A stretch of 64,000 nt of DNA from positions 578,277 to 642,276 of the forward strand of contig NZ_JAJUBB010000001.1 of the NCBI RefSeq assembly GCF_028683135.1. Direction: 5' to 3'. The stretch is from Enterovibrio qingdaonensis (GTDB taxonomy: Bacteria; Pseudomonadota; Gammaproteobacteria; Enterobacterales; Vibrionaceae). The position numbers were made by a program, and so were the translations under genes. The notes beneath the pieces are model-generated. The model saw only the letters and a list, made by a program, of their open reading frames with translations. It searched no databases and was not told where the DNA came from. The stretch's first letter is position 1. The number at the start of each line of letters is the position of its first letter. This document shows, in pieces, positions 27,242-35,750 of this stretch.

Positions 27242-28640
27242 TCACAAGCGTCTTGTACACTTTGGTATTGGAGCCTTCCATCGAGGGCACCAAGCTTATT
27301 ATCTACAAAAGCTTAACGAGCAACTTCCGGATGAAGATCGCTGGTATTACACCGGCATCAATCTACGCGCCGAAACATCCGAACTCCCAAGCATGTTAAA
27401 GAGACAAAATGGTGCGTACTACTTCAAACGGATCGCGCCCAACGGCGATGCGGAATACATACAGATCAACAGCATAGATAGTATTGAAGATGCATCGTCA
27501 GACGTGTCCGTAATCAGGCGGGTATTTAGCTGCCCAAATGTAAAAGCATTGACAATCACGGTGACTGAAGGTGGCTACTACCTGAACGATAATGATGAGT
27601 TGAATTCAGAACACCCCGAGATCCAACACGATATTGAGGTTATTCGTCAGCAGTCCGGACAACCGGCCACCTTGTACGGCTACCTTGCTATTGCCCTGTT
27701 AGCACGTCAGAAATTAGCAAGCGGCTCCGGCTCTTTAACGGTCGCAACCTGTGACAACCTAAGGAACAATGGCAACCGACTCGACAATGCATTTAAGCAG
27801 TTTGTTTCACAAGCAGGGAATGACATATTGCTCAAATGGACATGTGACAACGTCACCTTTCCATGCTCCATGGTGGACAGAATAACGCCTGTCCCTCCCG
27901 CCAATTTGGTTGAAGATGTTCGACAGGCAACTGGCGTATCCGATGCCTGCCCAATCATGGGGGAAGATTTTGAACAATGGGTTATTCAAGATTCATTTGC
28001 GAACGAATTCCCCCCTCTTGAAAAAGTAGGCGTCACCTTCACCCAAAATGTGCATGCCTATGAAGAGGCTAAAATCAGAATACTCAATGGTGCGCATTTC
28101 CTCCTTTCCTATGTAGGCGCACTCCGTGGTTATGTCACTTATGACCAAAATGTTCGCGATCCCGAGTTGAACGAGTGGTTACGTCGCTATCATCAAAATG
28201 AAGTTATCCCGACGATTTATGATCGCCCGTTCGACATGGAAGACTACCGTTCAACCATTTTGTCCCGTTTTGGCAATGCCTATATTGCCGACAGTATTGA
28301 GCGTATTGCGATGGACAGCATCAGTAAGTTTCCACAATTCGTGCTGCCTACCGTCAGGCTGAACCTCGAACGGGGATACATGCCGGAAGCTGCCACAAAA
28401 CTTATCGCACATTGGTTTGCTTTCCTCTCTTTGTTGGTCGAAAAGCGTTTTAGGTTTAATTACAGAGACCCTTATCTCTACGTGGCTGAAAAGTGGATGG
28501 TACAAGAGGATCCCGTCACCGCCTTTACAAAGGACCCTGACATCTGGCAGGGGCTCAATAAGCGATTTCCTTTGTACAGTGAAACGCTTGCCAAAGAGAT
28601 ACGCTTAACGCTAGAGAGTTATCAGGAGCGTTACCCATGA
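27234..28640 (+). CDS. mtlK: Mannitol 2-dehydrogenase family enzyme
   Basis: A 468-residue polyol-specific long-chain dehydrogenase. The N-terminal NAD-binding region starts VHFGIGAFHRGHQAYY, and the C-terminal catalytic domain contains the conserved Lys segment KIRILNGAHFLLSYVG. The enzyme oxidises D-mannitol (or D-arabinitol) to the 2-keto sugar with NAD. The start is the ATG at 27234 (MSDHKRL); upstream in-frame codons lie inside the ATPase gene. Coupled to both neighbours by overlaps of 8 and 4 bases. Confidence 0.92.
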   Translation: MSDHKRLVHFGIGAFHRGHQAYYLQKLNEQLPDEDRWYYTGINLRAETSELPSMLKRQNGAYYFKRIAPNGDAEYIQINSIDSIEDASSDVSVIRRVFSCPNVKALTITVTEGGYYLNDNDELNSEHPEIQHDIEVIRQQSGQPATLYGYLAIALLARQKLASGSGSLTVATCDNLRNNGNRLDNAFKQFVSQAGNDILLKWTCDNVTFPCSMVDRITPVPPANLVEDVRQATGVSDACPIMGEDFEQWVIQDSFANEFPPLEKVGVTFTQNVHAYEEAKIRILNGAHFLLSYVGALRGYVTYDQNVRDPELNEWLRRYHQNEVIPTIYDRPFDMEDYRSTILSRFGNAYIADSIERIAMDSISKFPQFVLPTVRLNLERGYMPEAATKLIAHWFAFLSLLVEKRFRFNYRDPYLYVAEKWMVQEDPVTAFTKDPDIWQGLNKRFPLYSETLAKEIRLTLESYQERYP

Positions 28641-29446
28641 CATTATCACTGGCCCAAAATGGAAAGCCGTTACTCGAGGGGAAAGTTACCTTACTGACTG
28701 GCGCGAATGGTGGGATAGGACTGGCTGTAGCTTATGCGTACCTTGCAAGCGGGGCACAATGTGTCATCACTGACTTGCCGCAAGAGCCCTCACCCGGCGT
28801 TGCAGCATTGCTTGGCCGCTTCGGTGACGACGTGGAATATATTCATGGCGACATTACAGATTCTGCGACCAGACAGCACCTCATCACATCGACGCTTTCA
28901 CGATTCGGGAAAATTGATGTGCTTTTCAATAACGCCGCCATTTTCGACATGGGCCCATTGCTAGAAGCAACAGAAGCGCAGTTTGACAAGCTGTTTAACG
29001 TCAACGTAAAAGCCATGTTCTTTCTGATGCAAGACGTCGCCAACGTTATGGTAGACGCCAAAGCAAACGGGAAAATCATCAACATGGCCTCGCAAGCAGG
29101 TCGTCGAGGAGAGGCGTTAGTCGCCCATTACTGTGCGACGAAAGCAGCAGTGATCAGCTACACCCAATCCGCAGCACTGGCCCTTGCAGACAAAGGGATT
29201 ACCGTCAATGCTATTGCGCCCGGTGTTATTGACACACCGATGTGGACACATGTCGATGCACTTTTTGCTAAATATGAACATCGTCCATTAGGCGAAAAGA
29301 AAAAGCTTGTGGGCGAAGAGGTCCCTCTCGGACGAATGGGTATGCCCAATGACATTGCAGGTACAGCACTATTTTTAGCATCACCACTGTCAGACTACAT
29401 TACAGCGCAAACCTATAATGTTGATGGTGGGAATGTGATGAGCTAG
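28637..29446 (+). CDS. smoS: Sorbitol dehydrogenase (SDR family), SmoS-like
   Basis: A 269-residue short-chain dehydrogenase. The cofactor motif is TGANGGIGLA, the NNA motif NNAAIFDMGP, and the catalytic pair YCATK. The stretches KIINMASQAGRRGEALV, VNAIAPGVIDTPMW and AQTYNVDGGNVMS are very close to Rhodobacter SmoS, which oxidises sorbitol to fructose and galactitol to tagatose. It ends the polyol operon, overlapping mtlK by ATGA. Together the operon would import sorbitol/mannitol and make fructose in the cytoplasm. Confidence 0.9.
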   Translation: MTLSLAQNGKPLLEGKVTLLTGANGGIGLAVAYAYLASGAQCVITDLPQEPSPGVAALLGRFGDDVEYIHGDITDSATRQHLITSTLSRFGKIDVLFNNAAIFDMGPLLEATEAQFDKLFNVNVKAMFFLMQDVANVMVDAKANGKIINMASQAGRRGEALVAHYCATKAAVISYTQSAALALADKGITVNAIAPGVIDTPMWTHVDALFAKYEHRPLGEKKKLVGEEVPLGRMGMPNDIAGTALFLASPLSDYITAQTYNVDGGNVMS

Positions 29447-29510
29447 AAATCAGGGAGGGAGTGATCACCTCCCCCTCTGCGGACCACACGAATATTAGGG
29501 GAAAGATGCT

Positions 29511-30392
29511 ATGTCTGTCGCCAAAGACCCAGTTTGGGAGTTTATTCAAATTGATGATGAATCCGTCCGGTACGTTGAGCACGGCGTCCCGCACGAGCGC
29601 ATTCATTGGCATGTTCATGAAGAATATGAACTTCACCTAATCGTCAAAACCCACGGAAAGGTCATGATTGGGAATTATCTCGGGCCTTTTTCACCGGGAA
29701 ACTTAACACTTGTCGGCCCATGGCTTCCGCATAATTGGGAAAGCCAGTTAGCACCGGGGGAAACTCACCAACTCAGAGATATGGTCGTTGTTTTCAAACC
29801 CGATCTGTTCAATGGCGCATCTCTGGTATTTCCAGAATTACTTCAGTTCACTCGCCTGTTAGAACAAGCCAAGATGGGCATTGAATTTTTGGATGTACCA
29901 TTCGACAAAGCAGAAGAAAACTTCAAGAAAATAAGAGAAAGTACGGGCGTGACGCGACTAGTCAATTTCCTGTCTTTTATCAATTATTTGAATTCACGCA
30001 GCACACGGGTTCTGTCCAATATGCCTGCGTCAGAAACCAAAGATGCTGGTACGGTTCAAAGTAAAGTCAGCGATGTTGTTAACTTTGTCATGCAAAACTA
30101 TCAATCTCCGATCCGGCTAAAAACAGTGGCAGACATGCTAGGAATGACCGAGTCTTATTTTTCCCGCTTCTTTCACCAAGCTTCTGGGCACAGATTTACT
30201 GATTTCGTCAATCGCGTAAGGGTCCAGCGAGCCTGCGTGCTGTTGAGAGATAGCGAAGACACGATAGCAAACATTAGTCAGATTGTTGGTTTTCATAATC
30301 TGGCTAATTTCAGCCGACAGTTTCGCCGAATTAAGGGGGTCAGTCCGCTGGTTTATCGGAAAAAACATCCGTCACTTGCGCGACAAACCTAA
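29511..30392 (+). CDS. AraC family regulator of the polyol operon
   Basis: A 293-residue regulator. The N-terminal half is a cupin-type sensor (IHWHVHEEYELHLIVKTHGK, YLGPFSPGNLTLVGP). The C-terminal 100 residues carry two helix-turn-helix units (LKTVADMLGMTESYFSRFFHQ and ISQIVGFHNLANFSRQFRRI). It lies 64 bases after smoS in the same direction, and AraC proteins in such positions usually activate the operon when the polyol is present. Its own operator is not identified. Confidence 0.92.
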   Translation: MSVAKDPVWEFIQIDDESVRYVEHGVPHERIHWHVHEEYELHLIVKTHGKVMIGNYLGPFSPGNLTLVGPWLPHNWESQLAPGETHQLRDMVVVFKPDLFNGASLVFPELLQFTRLLEQAKMGIEFLDVPFDKAEENFKKIRESTGVTRLVNFLSFINYLNSRSTRVLSNMPASETKDAGTVQSKVSDVVNFVMQNYQSPIRLKTVADMLGMTESYFSRFFHQASGHRFTDFVNRVRVQRACVLLRDSEDTIANISQIVGFHNLANFSRQFRRIKGVSPLVYRKKHPSLARQT

Positions 30393-30394
30393 CG

Positions 30395-30784
30395 TCATTC
30401 TGTGGAAGCAAAGGTCCTGACTTCTCCTTCTTTCGCCGTTTTAGACACGTTGTGGTCTTTCAGATCCAAGCGTTTTTCTAACACCAAATACGCATCGCAA
30501 TAGCTTTGTTTTTCTAAATACGCAGCTCTGGCTTCATCAATACTCTCTTCAGCGAACCGACGTTCTTCAGGAGAATTGTTGCTGTTGCTAAACGCAATTT
30601 GTTGCTCCAGTAACTTTTGACGAAGGCTTGAACGGCACACAGTCTCACTGGGAACAATTTGGTGGTAGTCGTAGAGCGATTCAGGCTCTTCGGCAGGATC
30701 TTGTATTACGGCGTCGCTCGCCGCGACACTCGAGCACCAAACCACCAGAAATGCTAGCAGCCAACGTTTACGGATAATCATCAA
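30395..30784 (-). CDS. Hypothetical exported protein
   Basis: A 129-residue frame with a likely signal peptide (MMIIRKRWLLAFLVVWCSSVAAS, cleavage after VAA or ASA). The mature part is charged and helical, with two Cys (VCRSSL, SYCDAY) that could form a disulfide in the periplasm. I recognise no family. It is convergent with the AraC gene, two bases from its stop. Confidence 0.55.
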   Translation of the reverse strand: MMIIRKRWLLAFLVVWCSSVAASDAVIQDPAEEPESLYDYHQIVPSETVCRSSLRQKLLEQQIAFSNSNNSPEERRFAEESIDEARAAYLEKQSYCDAYLVLEKRLDLKDHNVSKTAKEGEVRTFASTE

Positions 30785-30928
30785 CGGTTTGAATTCAACT
30801 AAAATGAGCTCTAAACATTGGTGTATTATTCCATAGAGACAGAAAGATGTTTAGCCGTTGATTTCAGCTATCTGCAAAAAAAGGCAACAAGATCAAAATT
30901 TAACCAACAATTACAGTACTGATGGTTA

Positions 30929-31687
30929 TCACACCCCTCCAGTCACATCAACGATACCACCCGTCACAAATGACGCCCCTTCAGACACCAAAAACGCAAT
31001 GACTGACGCGACTTCCTCCGGTGTTCCTCCACGTCCTAATGGAATGTTTGTCGCTAGCCTATCCACCCTGCCTGGCTCTCCACCATCCGCATGAATGTCT
31101 GTGTAAATTAAACCAGGACGTACACCGTTCACTCGTATACCCTTTTCCGCCACTTCTTTTGCTAAGCCAACCGTGAAGGTATCTATTGCACCTTTACTCG
31201 CGGCATAGTCAAGATATTCATTGGGAGACCCCGTTCTTGACGCACCAGAGGAGACATTAACAATAACGCCTCCTTTTCCTCCACGCTCAAGTGACATACG
31301 TCGAACAGCTTCCCTTGCACACAGAAAAGACCCAGTCACATTCGCCGTCAATACATCATTGATTCGTGCTGCTGTCATGTCTTCTAAGCGACACTGTTTA
31401 AACAGAATTCCTGCGTTGTTCACTAAGCAGGTTAAAGGCAGTTTTTTAGCATCGATAGCAGAAAACAACGAAGCCACAGACGCCTCATCCGAAACGTCGG
31501 CCTGTATAGCGAACGCATCACCACCAGCGCGCTGAATGCTCTGAACCAATTCGATAGCTTCCGCCTTTCTCGAGCGATAATTAACACACACGGTATACCC
31601 ACACTCAGCCAACTTGACAGAGGTCGCTGCGCCAATTCCTCTGCTGCCGCCGGTGACCAGCGCAATGTGCCGTTTGATCTCACTCAT
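30929..31687 (-). CDS. ygfF: SDR family oxidoreductase, YgfF-like
   Basis: A 252-residue classical short-chain dehydrogenase closely resembling E. coli YgfF. Cofactor motif VTGGSRGIGAAT, NNAG motif LVNNAGILFKQC, catalytic Ser and YxxxK (YLDYAASKGAIDT) and the segment HADGGEPGRVDRLATNIP are present. The substrate is unknown. The second of two adjacent ATGs (31687) is better spaced from GAGG. It overlaps the 3' end of the upstream cupin gene by 8 bases, so they form an operon. Confidence 0.9.
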   Translation of the reverse strand: MSEIKRHIALVTGGSRGIGAATSVKLAECGYTVCVNYRSRKAEAIELVQSIQRAGGDAFAIQADVSDEASVASLFSAIDAKKLPLTCLVNNAGILFKQCRLEDMTAARINDVLTANVTGSFLCAREAVRRMSLERGGKGGVIVNVSSGASRTGSPNEYLDYAASKGAIDTFTVGLAKEVAEKGIRVNGVRPGLIYTDIHADGGEPGRVDRLATNIPLGRGGTPEEVASVIAFLVSEGASFVTGGIVDVTGGV

Positions 31688-32168
31688 CATCCAACCTCTT
31701 TTCGGTAGGATCGACGATGGCTTCGATATCAACCAATTGCCAAGGCCGACCTTCGTTTCGGAAGATCCGCTTGTTTTTGTTTGGGTAGTCAGCTTCATCG
31801 TGCGCAAGCCGTTGCCCAACGACGATGCAGCGAAGCGTGCTTTTCCCCACGTTTTTCATAACGTGAGGCAATGCGTTGGCGGGGTAGCCAATGAAATCCC
31901 CTTCATTGACCGTATAAACATCCTCTCCAATCGTGACTTCGGCTTCCCCTTCTAGGATATACACACATTCATCTTCAAAATAATGGACATGGTATTCTGT
32001 CGATTCAAAGCCTGGCTCAATGTCTACAAGGTGGAAACCAAAGCCAGTGATCCCTACCAAATCACCTAATGACTTTGCTTTTCTAACCGCATTAGGGTTG
32101 AGGAAATGGGTCTTCATTGTCCCTTCCATTTCTTCAACATCTTTCTTTGAAACAATGTATTTGCTCAT
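31680..32168 (-). CDS. Cupin domain protein
   Basis: A 162-residue protein with one cupin barrel. Metal-binding motif 1 is HVHYFEDECVYILEGE and motif 2 ends ...PHVMKN; the Gly-rich turn GDFIGYPANALPH is typical. It may be a metal-dependent isomerase or dioxygenase or a binding protein. It is coupled to the SDR gene, suggesting a shared small-molecule pathway, which I cannot identify. Confidence 0.87.
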   Translation of the reverse strand: MSKYIVSKKDVEEMEGTMKTHFLNPNAVRKAKSLGDLVGITGFGFHLVDIEPGFESTEYHVHYFEDECVYILEGEAEVTIGEDVYTVNEGDFIGYPANALPHVMKNVGKSTLRCIVVGQRLAHDEADYPNKNKRIFRNEGRPWQLVDIEAIVDPTEKRLDDE

Positions 32169-32381
32169 GATGGCTACCTCTTACGCGGCGCGAAGTCTTG
32201 CTAATTTCACGCATTCATTGCTGAGATTTAACATATTGCCAACATTGAAGAAAGAATAAGGAAAGTACAACATCTATATGTGTCGAGTACGCCCAATTTA
32301 TGGATGAGGAAGGATGAATAGGCTTACCATCAGACAACCTTCGCTTTAAAAAGCCGTTGCCTGATGCGTGGATTGGGGAAG

Positions 32382-32723
32382 CTAGTGAAACTTAGGCACC
32401 ATTGAGGGATCTAGGATTAAGCGCTCGCCATCGAGGCACACAGGGTTCATGACATCGTCAAACCTTGGGTCTGACAACATCCTCTCCATTCCACGGTCTC
32501 GAATCTCTCTCGATGGCCAAATAATCCATGAAAAAACGACAACACCTTTTTCAGTCTTATATCCTTCAGGCTTCACTGCTTTGTTTGTCGGTTTGTCACT
32601 GCAATGCACCACCTTAATCGCACCATAAGCCTGTATTAAAGGCACCGCATCGTTGACTAACTGTTGGTATGTGTCTTTATTTTTGGCAGGCAAAGCTGTC
32701 ACCAGCCCATCGACATACAGCAT
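32382..32723 (-). CDS. DUF1428 family protein (YbaA-like)
   Basis: A 113-residue protein starting MLYVDGLVTALPAKNKDTY, with FSWIIWPSREIRDRGMERM and a C-terminal LDGERLI, the pattern of DUF1428. These fold as ferredoxin-like small enzymes or binding proteins of unknown role. AGAGGAA lies 7 bases before the chosen ATG at 32723. It stands alone. Confidence 0.88.
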   Translation of the reverse strand: MLYVDGLVTALPAKNKDTYQQLVNDAVPLIQAYGAIKVVHCSDKPTNKAVKPEGYKTEKGVVVFSWIIWPSREIRDRGMERMLSDPRFDDVMNPVCLDGERLILDPSMVPKFH

Positions 32724-33098
32724 GATCGTTTCCTCTGCTTTGCGTGTTTTCAACAAACACACGGGCTAAATGATCAAGCCACTGACTTTATGAAATTTTT
32801 TGTCGTACTCAGATTGCAACGTCTAATGTCGCAACTAAATCTCTTATGAAGGAATAGTAACCGCGGAAAATTAGTAAGTTTGACTCATCTACAAGACATG
32901 CAAAATGTTTCTTATGAAGGAAGAGTAAGCCACTGAATATAAGAATTTTTATAACAGAGGCCGTATAAAACACCGACACAAAAGAAAAACGTTTATACCG
33001 TTCAACGCCCCTTCAGATAAAGAGCAATTCACGAATGAAAGGCATCGAAAATTGACACGGTGTGACCATGAAAAATCAGCGAAATGTCCGACTACCTG
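32724..33098. other. Intergenic region with a direct repeat
   Basis: Two copies of an about 20-base sequence (CTTATGAAGGAATAGTAACC at 32843-32862 and a variant with one or two changes at 32911-32931) lie 68 bases apart. No gene was found. The repeats could be binding sites or remnants of a duplication. Confidence 0.55.
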
Positions 33099-33515
33099 CT
33101 ACCACGTTCGTTTGAACTGCTCAATGAGATACACAATTTCAGCACCCATCTCACCGAAGTCTTTTTCTGACAGTGAGTTGTCTAAAAACGTGTTATAGCC
33201 ACGGATTGCACTTCCATCAAAGGTTTCCAGATTTTTAAATCCCATCGACCAATCTGCGAATGCACGCGCCTCTATCTCACTTCGGTCAATAACAACGACC
33301 GATGTATGTCTTTCGTCTTGCTCAATTTTGCTAAACAGAGCATCTACCGTCTGTGTTTCTCCCTCTAGTACTTGGAAAAAGTTACCTTTTGCATACAAGA
33401 GTAAGCCGCTGACGTTTTCGTTTTCATTATTCGCCCTTGCTTGACCAAGCACTTTCATCAATTTGCTTTCAGAAAACTCAATGGTTGCAGAACTTGCGTA
33501 GATTAGACGAATCAT
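33099..33515 (-). CDS. BLUF domain blue-light sensor
   Basis: A 138-residue protein consisting of a BLUF flavin-binding domain and a short C-terminal helix. The five photocycle residues of AppA occur at the same spacing: Tyr6 (LIYASSA), Asn30, Gln48 (GNFFQVLEGE), Trp89 and Met91 (ADWSMGF). BLUF proteins bind FAD and rearrange a hydrogen-bond network under blue light. With no output domain it must act on a partner protein. No GGDEF/EAL or MerR partner is directly next to it; the neighbours are a ParB-like mini-protein and a DUF1428 gene. Confidence 0.93.
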   Translation of the reverse strand: MIRLIYASSATIEFSESKLMKVLGQARANNENENVSGLLLYAKGNFFQVLEGETQTVDALFSKIEQDERHTSVVVIDRSEIEARAFADWSMGFKNLETFDGSAIRGYNTFLDNSLSEKDFGEMGAEIVYLIEQFKRTW

Positions 33516-33591
33516 ATTATCCCTTAACTAAGCGCGTAGTTTTTTGTTTTTATAAATTATAGCGGCTCAATCAGATTGCACGTCGAATGCA

Positions 33592-33855
33592 CTAAGGTAT
33601 AGGGGAATGGAAGATAGAGACTGGGAGCAGTGAATCTTTGCCGGACTCAAGATAAAGTTGATACGCCGCTGAGATACGGTGTCCACCGTCTTGAAGAATG
33701 TACGTTTTTCCGCAAGCACAGTTAATCAGCAAGATAGCTTCACGAATGCCGTCTCCTTTACGGAGGCTTTTTAGGAGGGTTGTAAAACGCACATCCTTTC
33801 CTCTTACCCAATGCAGGTCGAGTTCAACCAACTTCGTTACAGGCATATATTGCAT
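33592..33855 (-). CDS. Small ParB/sulfiredoxin-like protein
   Basis: An 87-residue protein resembling the N-terminal module of ParB/Srx-fold proteins: VRGKDVRFTTLLKSLRKGDGI, INCACGKTYILQDGGHRISAAYQL, where GGHR corresponds to the GxxR nucleotide-binding box. It lacks any helix-turn-helix domain. Start at the ATG 7 bases after GAGGAGG. It sits upstream of the BLUF gene in the same direction with a 76-base gap. Function unknown; a CTPase/ATP-binding switch is possible. Confidence 0.65.
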   Translation of the reverse strand: MQYMPVTKLVELDLHWVRGKDVRFTTLLKSLRKGDGIREAILLINCACGKTYILQDGGHRISAAYQLYLESGKDSLLPVSIFHSPIP

Positions 33856-33922
33856 CCACACACCTCCTCTGACTGAAAGTATGACCTAAGCAGTATGAGG
33901 AGGGAGACGCAGGTCTAAGACA

Positions 33923-34402
33923 CTACTCACTGGCAACTAGCCATTTTTTCAGCAAAGAGGCTAATTGGGTCTGTTCTTCCAAAGATAGGGGAGAAAGGAT
34001 TTCTCGCTCGTTTGCAACGTGTGCATTAACCGCGTTGTCAATGAGCGCAACACCGTCGGACGTTAATGTAATCGTGCAACTTCTTCTATCTATTTCGCTA
34101 GCTTGGCGCTCAACCAGTCCTCTTTTGACTAATCCATCAATGCGAGTGCTCATCGCCCCAGAAGACAGCATGAGGGTTTGATAAAGATCGGTTGGTGTCA
34201 CAGGTGCCCCAGCTCGTCGCAAAGACGCCAAAATGTCGAACTCAACGCTACTGATTCCAAAAGACTTAAAAACCGTGTCTAGCTTTGGATTAATGATTTG
34301 TTTTGCGCGCCCCAAACGTCCAATGACCGCCATTGGCGAACAATCCAAATCGGGTCGTTGCGCCTTCCATTGCGCCAAAATGGTGTCTACATGATCCGCC
34401 AC
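33923..34402 (-). CDS. MarR family transcriptional regulator
   Basis: A 159-residue MarR protein with the winged helix (VTPTDLYQTLMLSSGAMSTRIDGLVKRGLVERQ, then DRRSCTITLT) flanked by dimerisation helices. The GTG at 34402 follows AAGGAG at 9 bases; the longer ATG frame reads through the operator region and is unlikely. It is divergent from a DMT exporter gene and the 140-base gap contains two palindromes, so it probably represses both and is released by a small ligand. Confidence 0.88.
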   Translation of the reverse strand: MADHVDTILAQWKAQRPDLDCSPMAVIGRLGRAKQIINPKLDTVFKSFGISSVEFDILASLRRAGAPVTPTDLYQTLMLSSGAMSTRIDGLVKRGLVERQASEIDRRSCTITLTSDGVALIDNAVNAHVANEREILSPLSLEEQTQLASLLKKWLVASE

Positions 34403-34420
34403 GAATCCATACTCCTTATT

Positions 34421-34438
34421 TATCTTTCGAAAAAGATA
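34421..34438. promoter_or_regulatory. Putative MarR operator 1
   Basis: TATCTTT-CGAA-AAAGATA: 7-base inverted arms around 4 bases, next to the MarR gene start. The same arms recur at 34468-34485. Confidence 0.7.
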
Positions 34439-34467
34439 CTTGAAAAAAAGAGACAAAGCGAATAATT

Positions 34468-34485
34468 TATCTTTCTAGAAAGATA
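34468..34485. promoter_or_regulatory. Putative MarR operator 2
   Basis: TATCTTT-CTAG-AAAGATA is a perfect 18-base palindrome with the same arms as operator 1; the centres are 47 bases apart. It lies 56-73 bases before the exporter start, where it could block its promoter. Confidence 0.72.
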
Positions 34486-34540
34486 CTTTCACCTAAGATA
34501 ATAACAGGCGCACAATTTCGCTGACCAACGGGAGAAAAAT

Positions 34541-35422
34541 GTGAAGAACTACCTACTCGCAGCATTGGTACCCATACTGTGGGGAAGCACATATGCTGCA
34601 GTAAGCATTTATCTTCAGGATCTGTCACCATTTTGGGTAGCGGTCTGGCGTGCTTTACCCGCAGGGTTGGTCTTGTTGCTGTTGAAACCCGGTAGGCCGC
34701 CGCTACCGTGGTCAAAGTTAACCTTACTCAGCGTATTTAACATTGCTGCATTTTTCCCACTACTATTCATAGCCGCGTACCGCTTGCCCGGTTCCGTTGC
34801 AGGCACGTTAGGTGCGACGCTTCCGCTACAACTTATGTTTATGCAGTGGCTTGTGGAAGGTAAAAAGCCTGAGCTTAAAATGCTGATGTTGGCATTGGTC
34901 GGGCTATTAGGGGTTATCTTGATCCTTAACCCTTCGGCAAATATCGACCCAATTGGTGCAATAGCAGCATTAACAGCAACCGCACTGGTTGCCCGAGCGT
35001 CACTCTGGTTAAAAAGCTGGCCTGTCACAGACATTTTCAGATTGACTGCATGGCAACTGACACTAGGCGGGCTTATCCTTGTGCCCATCGCCTTTTTAGT
35101 GGAAGGCCCGCCCAAGGCCATCACTATGCATGAAATGCCCGGCCTCATCTGGGTGAGTCTGCTGAACAGCTCCTTCGCATATTGGGCGTTTGCTCGTTCG
35201 ATTAAACGCCTAGGACCAGATTCAATGGCCATGATAAGCATGTTGAATCCCGTTGCTGCGGTAACACTCGGTATCTTGTTGGTTGGCGAAGTCCTTGGCC
35301 CCTACCAATGGCTGGGCATCGGATTCGTATTGTTGAGCCTTGGATTAATGATAAAGATTAAACAAACTGCGACCCGGAAAAGCCAAATTTCTGTCGCCAG
35401 ACACCAATCCCATAACGAATAA
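34541..35422 (+). CDS. DMT family (EamA) transporter
   Basis: A 293-residue inner-membrane protein with about ten hydrophobic helices in two EamA repeats (PILWGSTYAAVSIYL at the first, SLLNSSFAYWAFARSIKRLG and MISMLNPVAAVTLGILLVGE in the second). The family exports amino acids, purines or drugs. Start is GTG after GGGAGAAAAAT; there is no alternative ATG. Divergent from and probably repressed by the MarR protein. Confidence 0.9.
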   Translation: MKNYLLAALVPILWGSTYAAVSIYLQDLSPFWVAVWRALPAGLVLLLLKPGRPPLPWSKLTLLSVFNIAAFFPLLFIAAYRLPGSVAGTLGATLPLQLMFMQWLVEGKKPELKMLMLALVGLLGVILILNPSANIDPIGAIAALTATALVARASLWLKSWPVTDIFRLTAWQLTLGGLILVPIAFLVEGPPKAITMHEMPGLIWVSLLNSSFAYWAFARSIKRLGPDSMAMISMLNPVAAVTLGILLVGEVLGPYQWLGIGFVLLSLGLMIKIKQTATRKSQISVARHQSHNE

Positions 35423-35750
35423 CGATTAGCCTCTTCGGAGGCTACTCCTCATATAAAGACAAGATAGCCAAAACAACACCCACTCTGACTTCAGGCTCTC
35501 ACAGAATAAAATCGTGATTTCAGTCAAGAATCACTGAAAATCACAGAGATAGACATCATTCATCTTCTCCCACCTATAACGCCACAAAACAACCAAAACT
35601 CAATTGATTCATCTATAAAACTCTTAGTTTTCAGAGTAATCCACACACAGCTATCGAACTGGATACTGGCTGTGTAAGAACAGAACCCTTTGGACAACAC
35701 CTGTCAGTCGTGGTAAATCCATCTATGTCAAAAAGTTGGGAGAAAATGAC
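35423..35750. other. Intergenic region with a UUCG hairpin
   Basis: TAGCCTC-TTCG-GAGGCTA at 35427-35444 is a stable tetraloop hairpin just after the exporter gene but lacks a T-run, so it is a weak terminator candidate. The rest is AT-rich and presumably holds the GNAT promoter. Confidence 0.55.

Noticed and set aside
34615-35241. 208-codon minus-strand frame inside the DMT transporter gene
   Set aside because: Opposite-strand shadow of a clear membrane transporter; Ser/Pro-rich and without a ribosome site.
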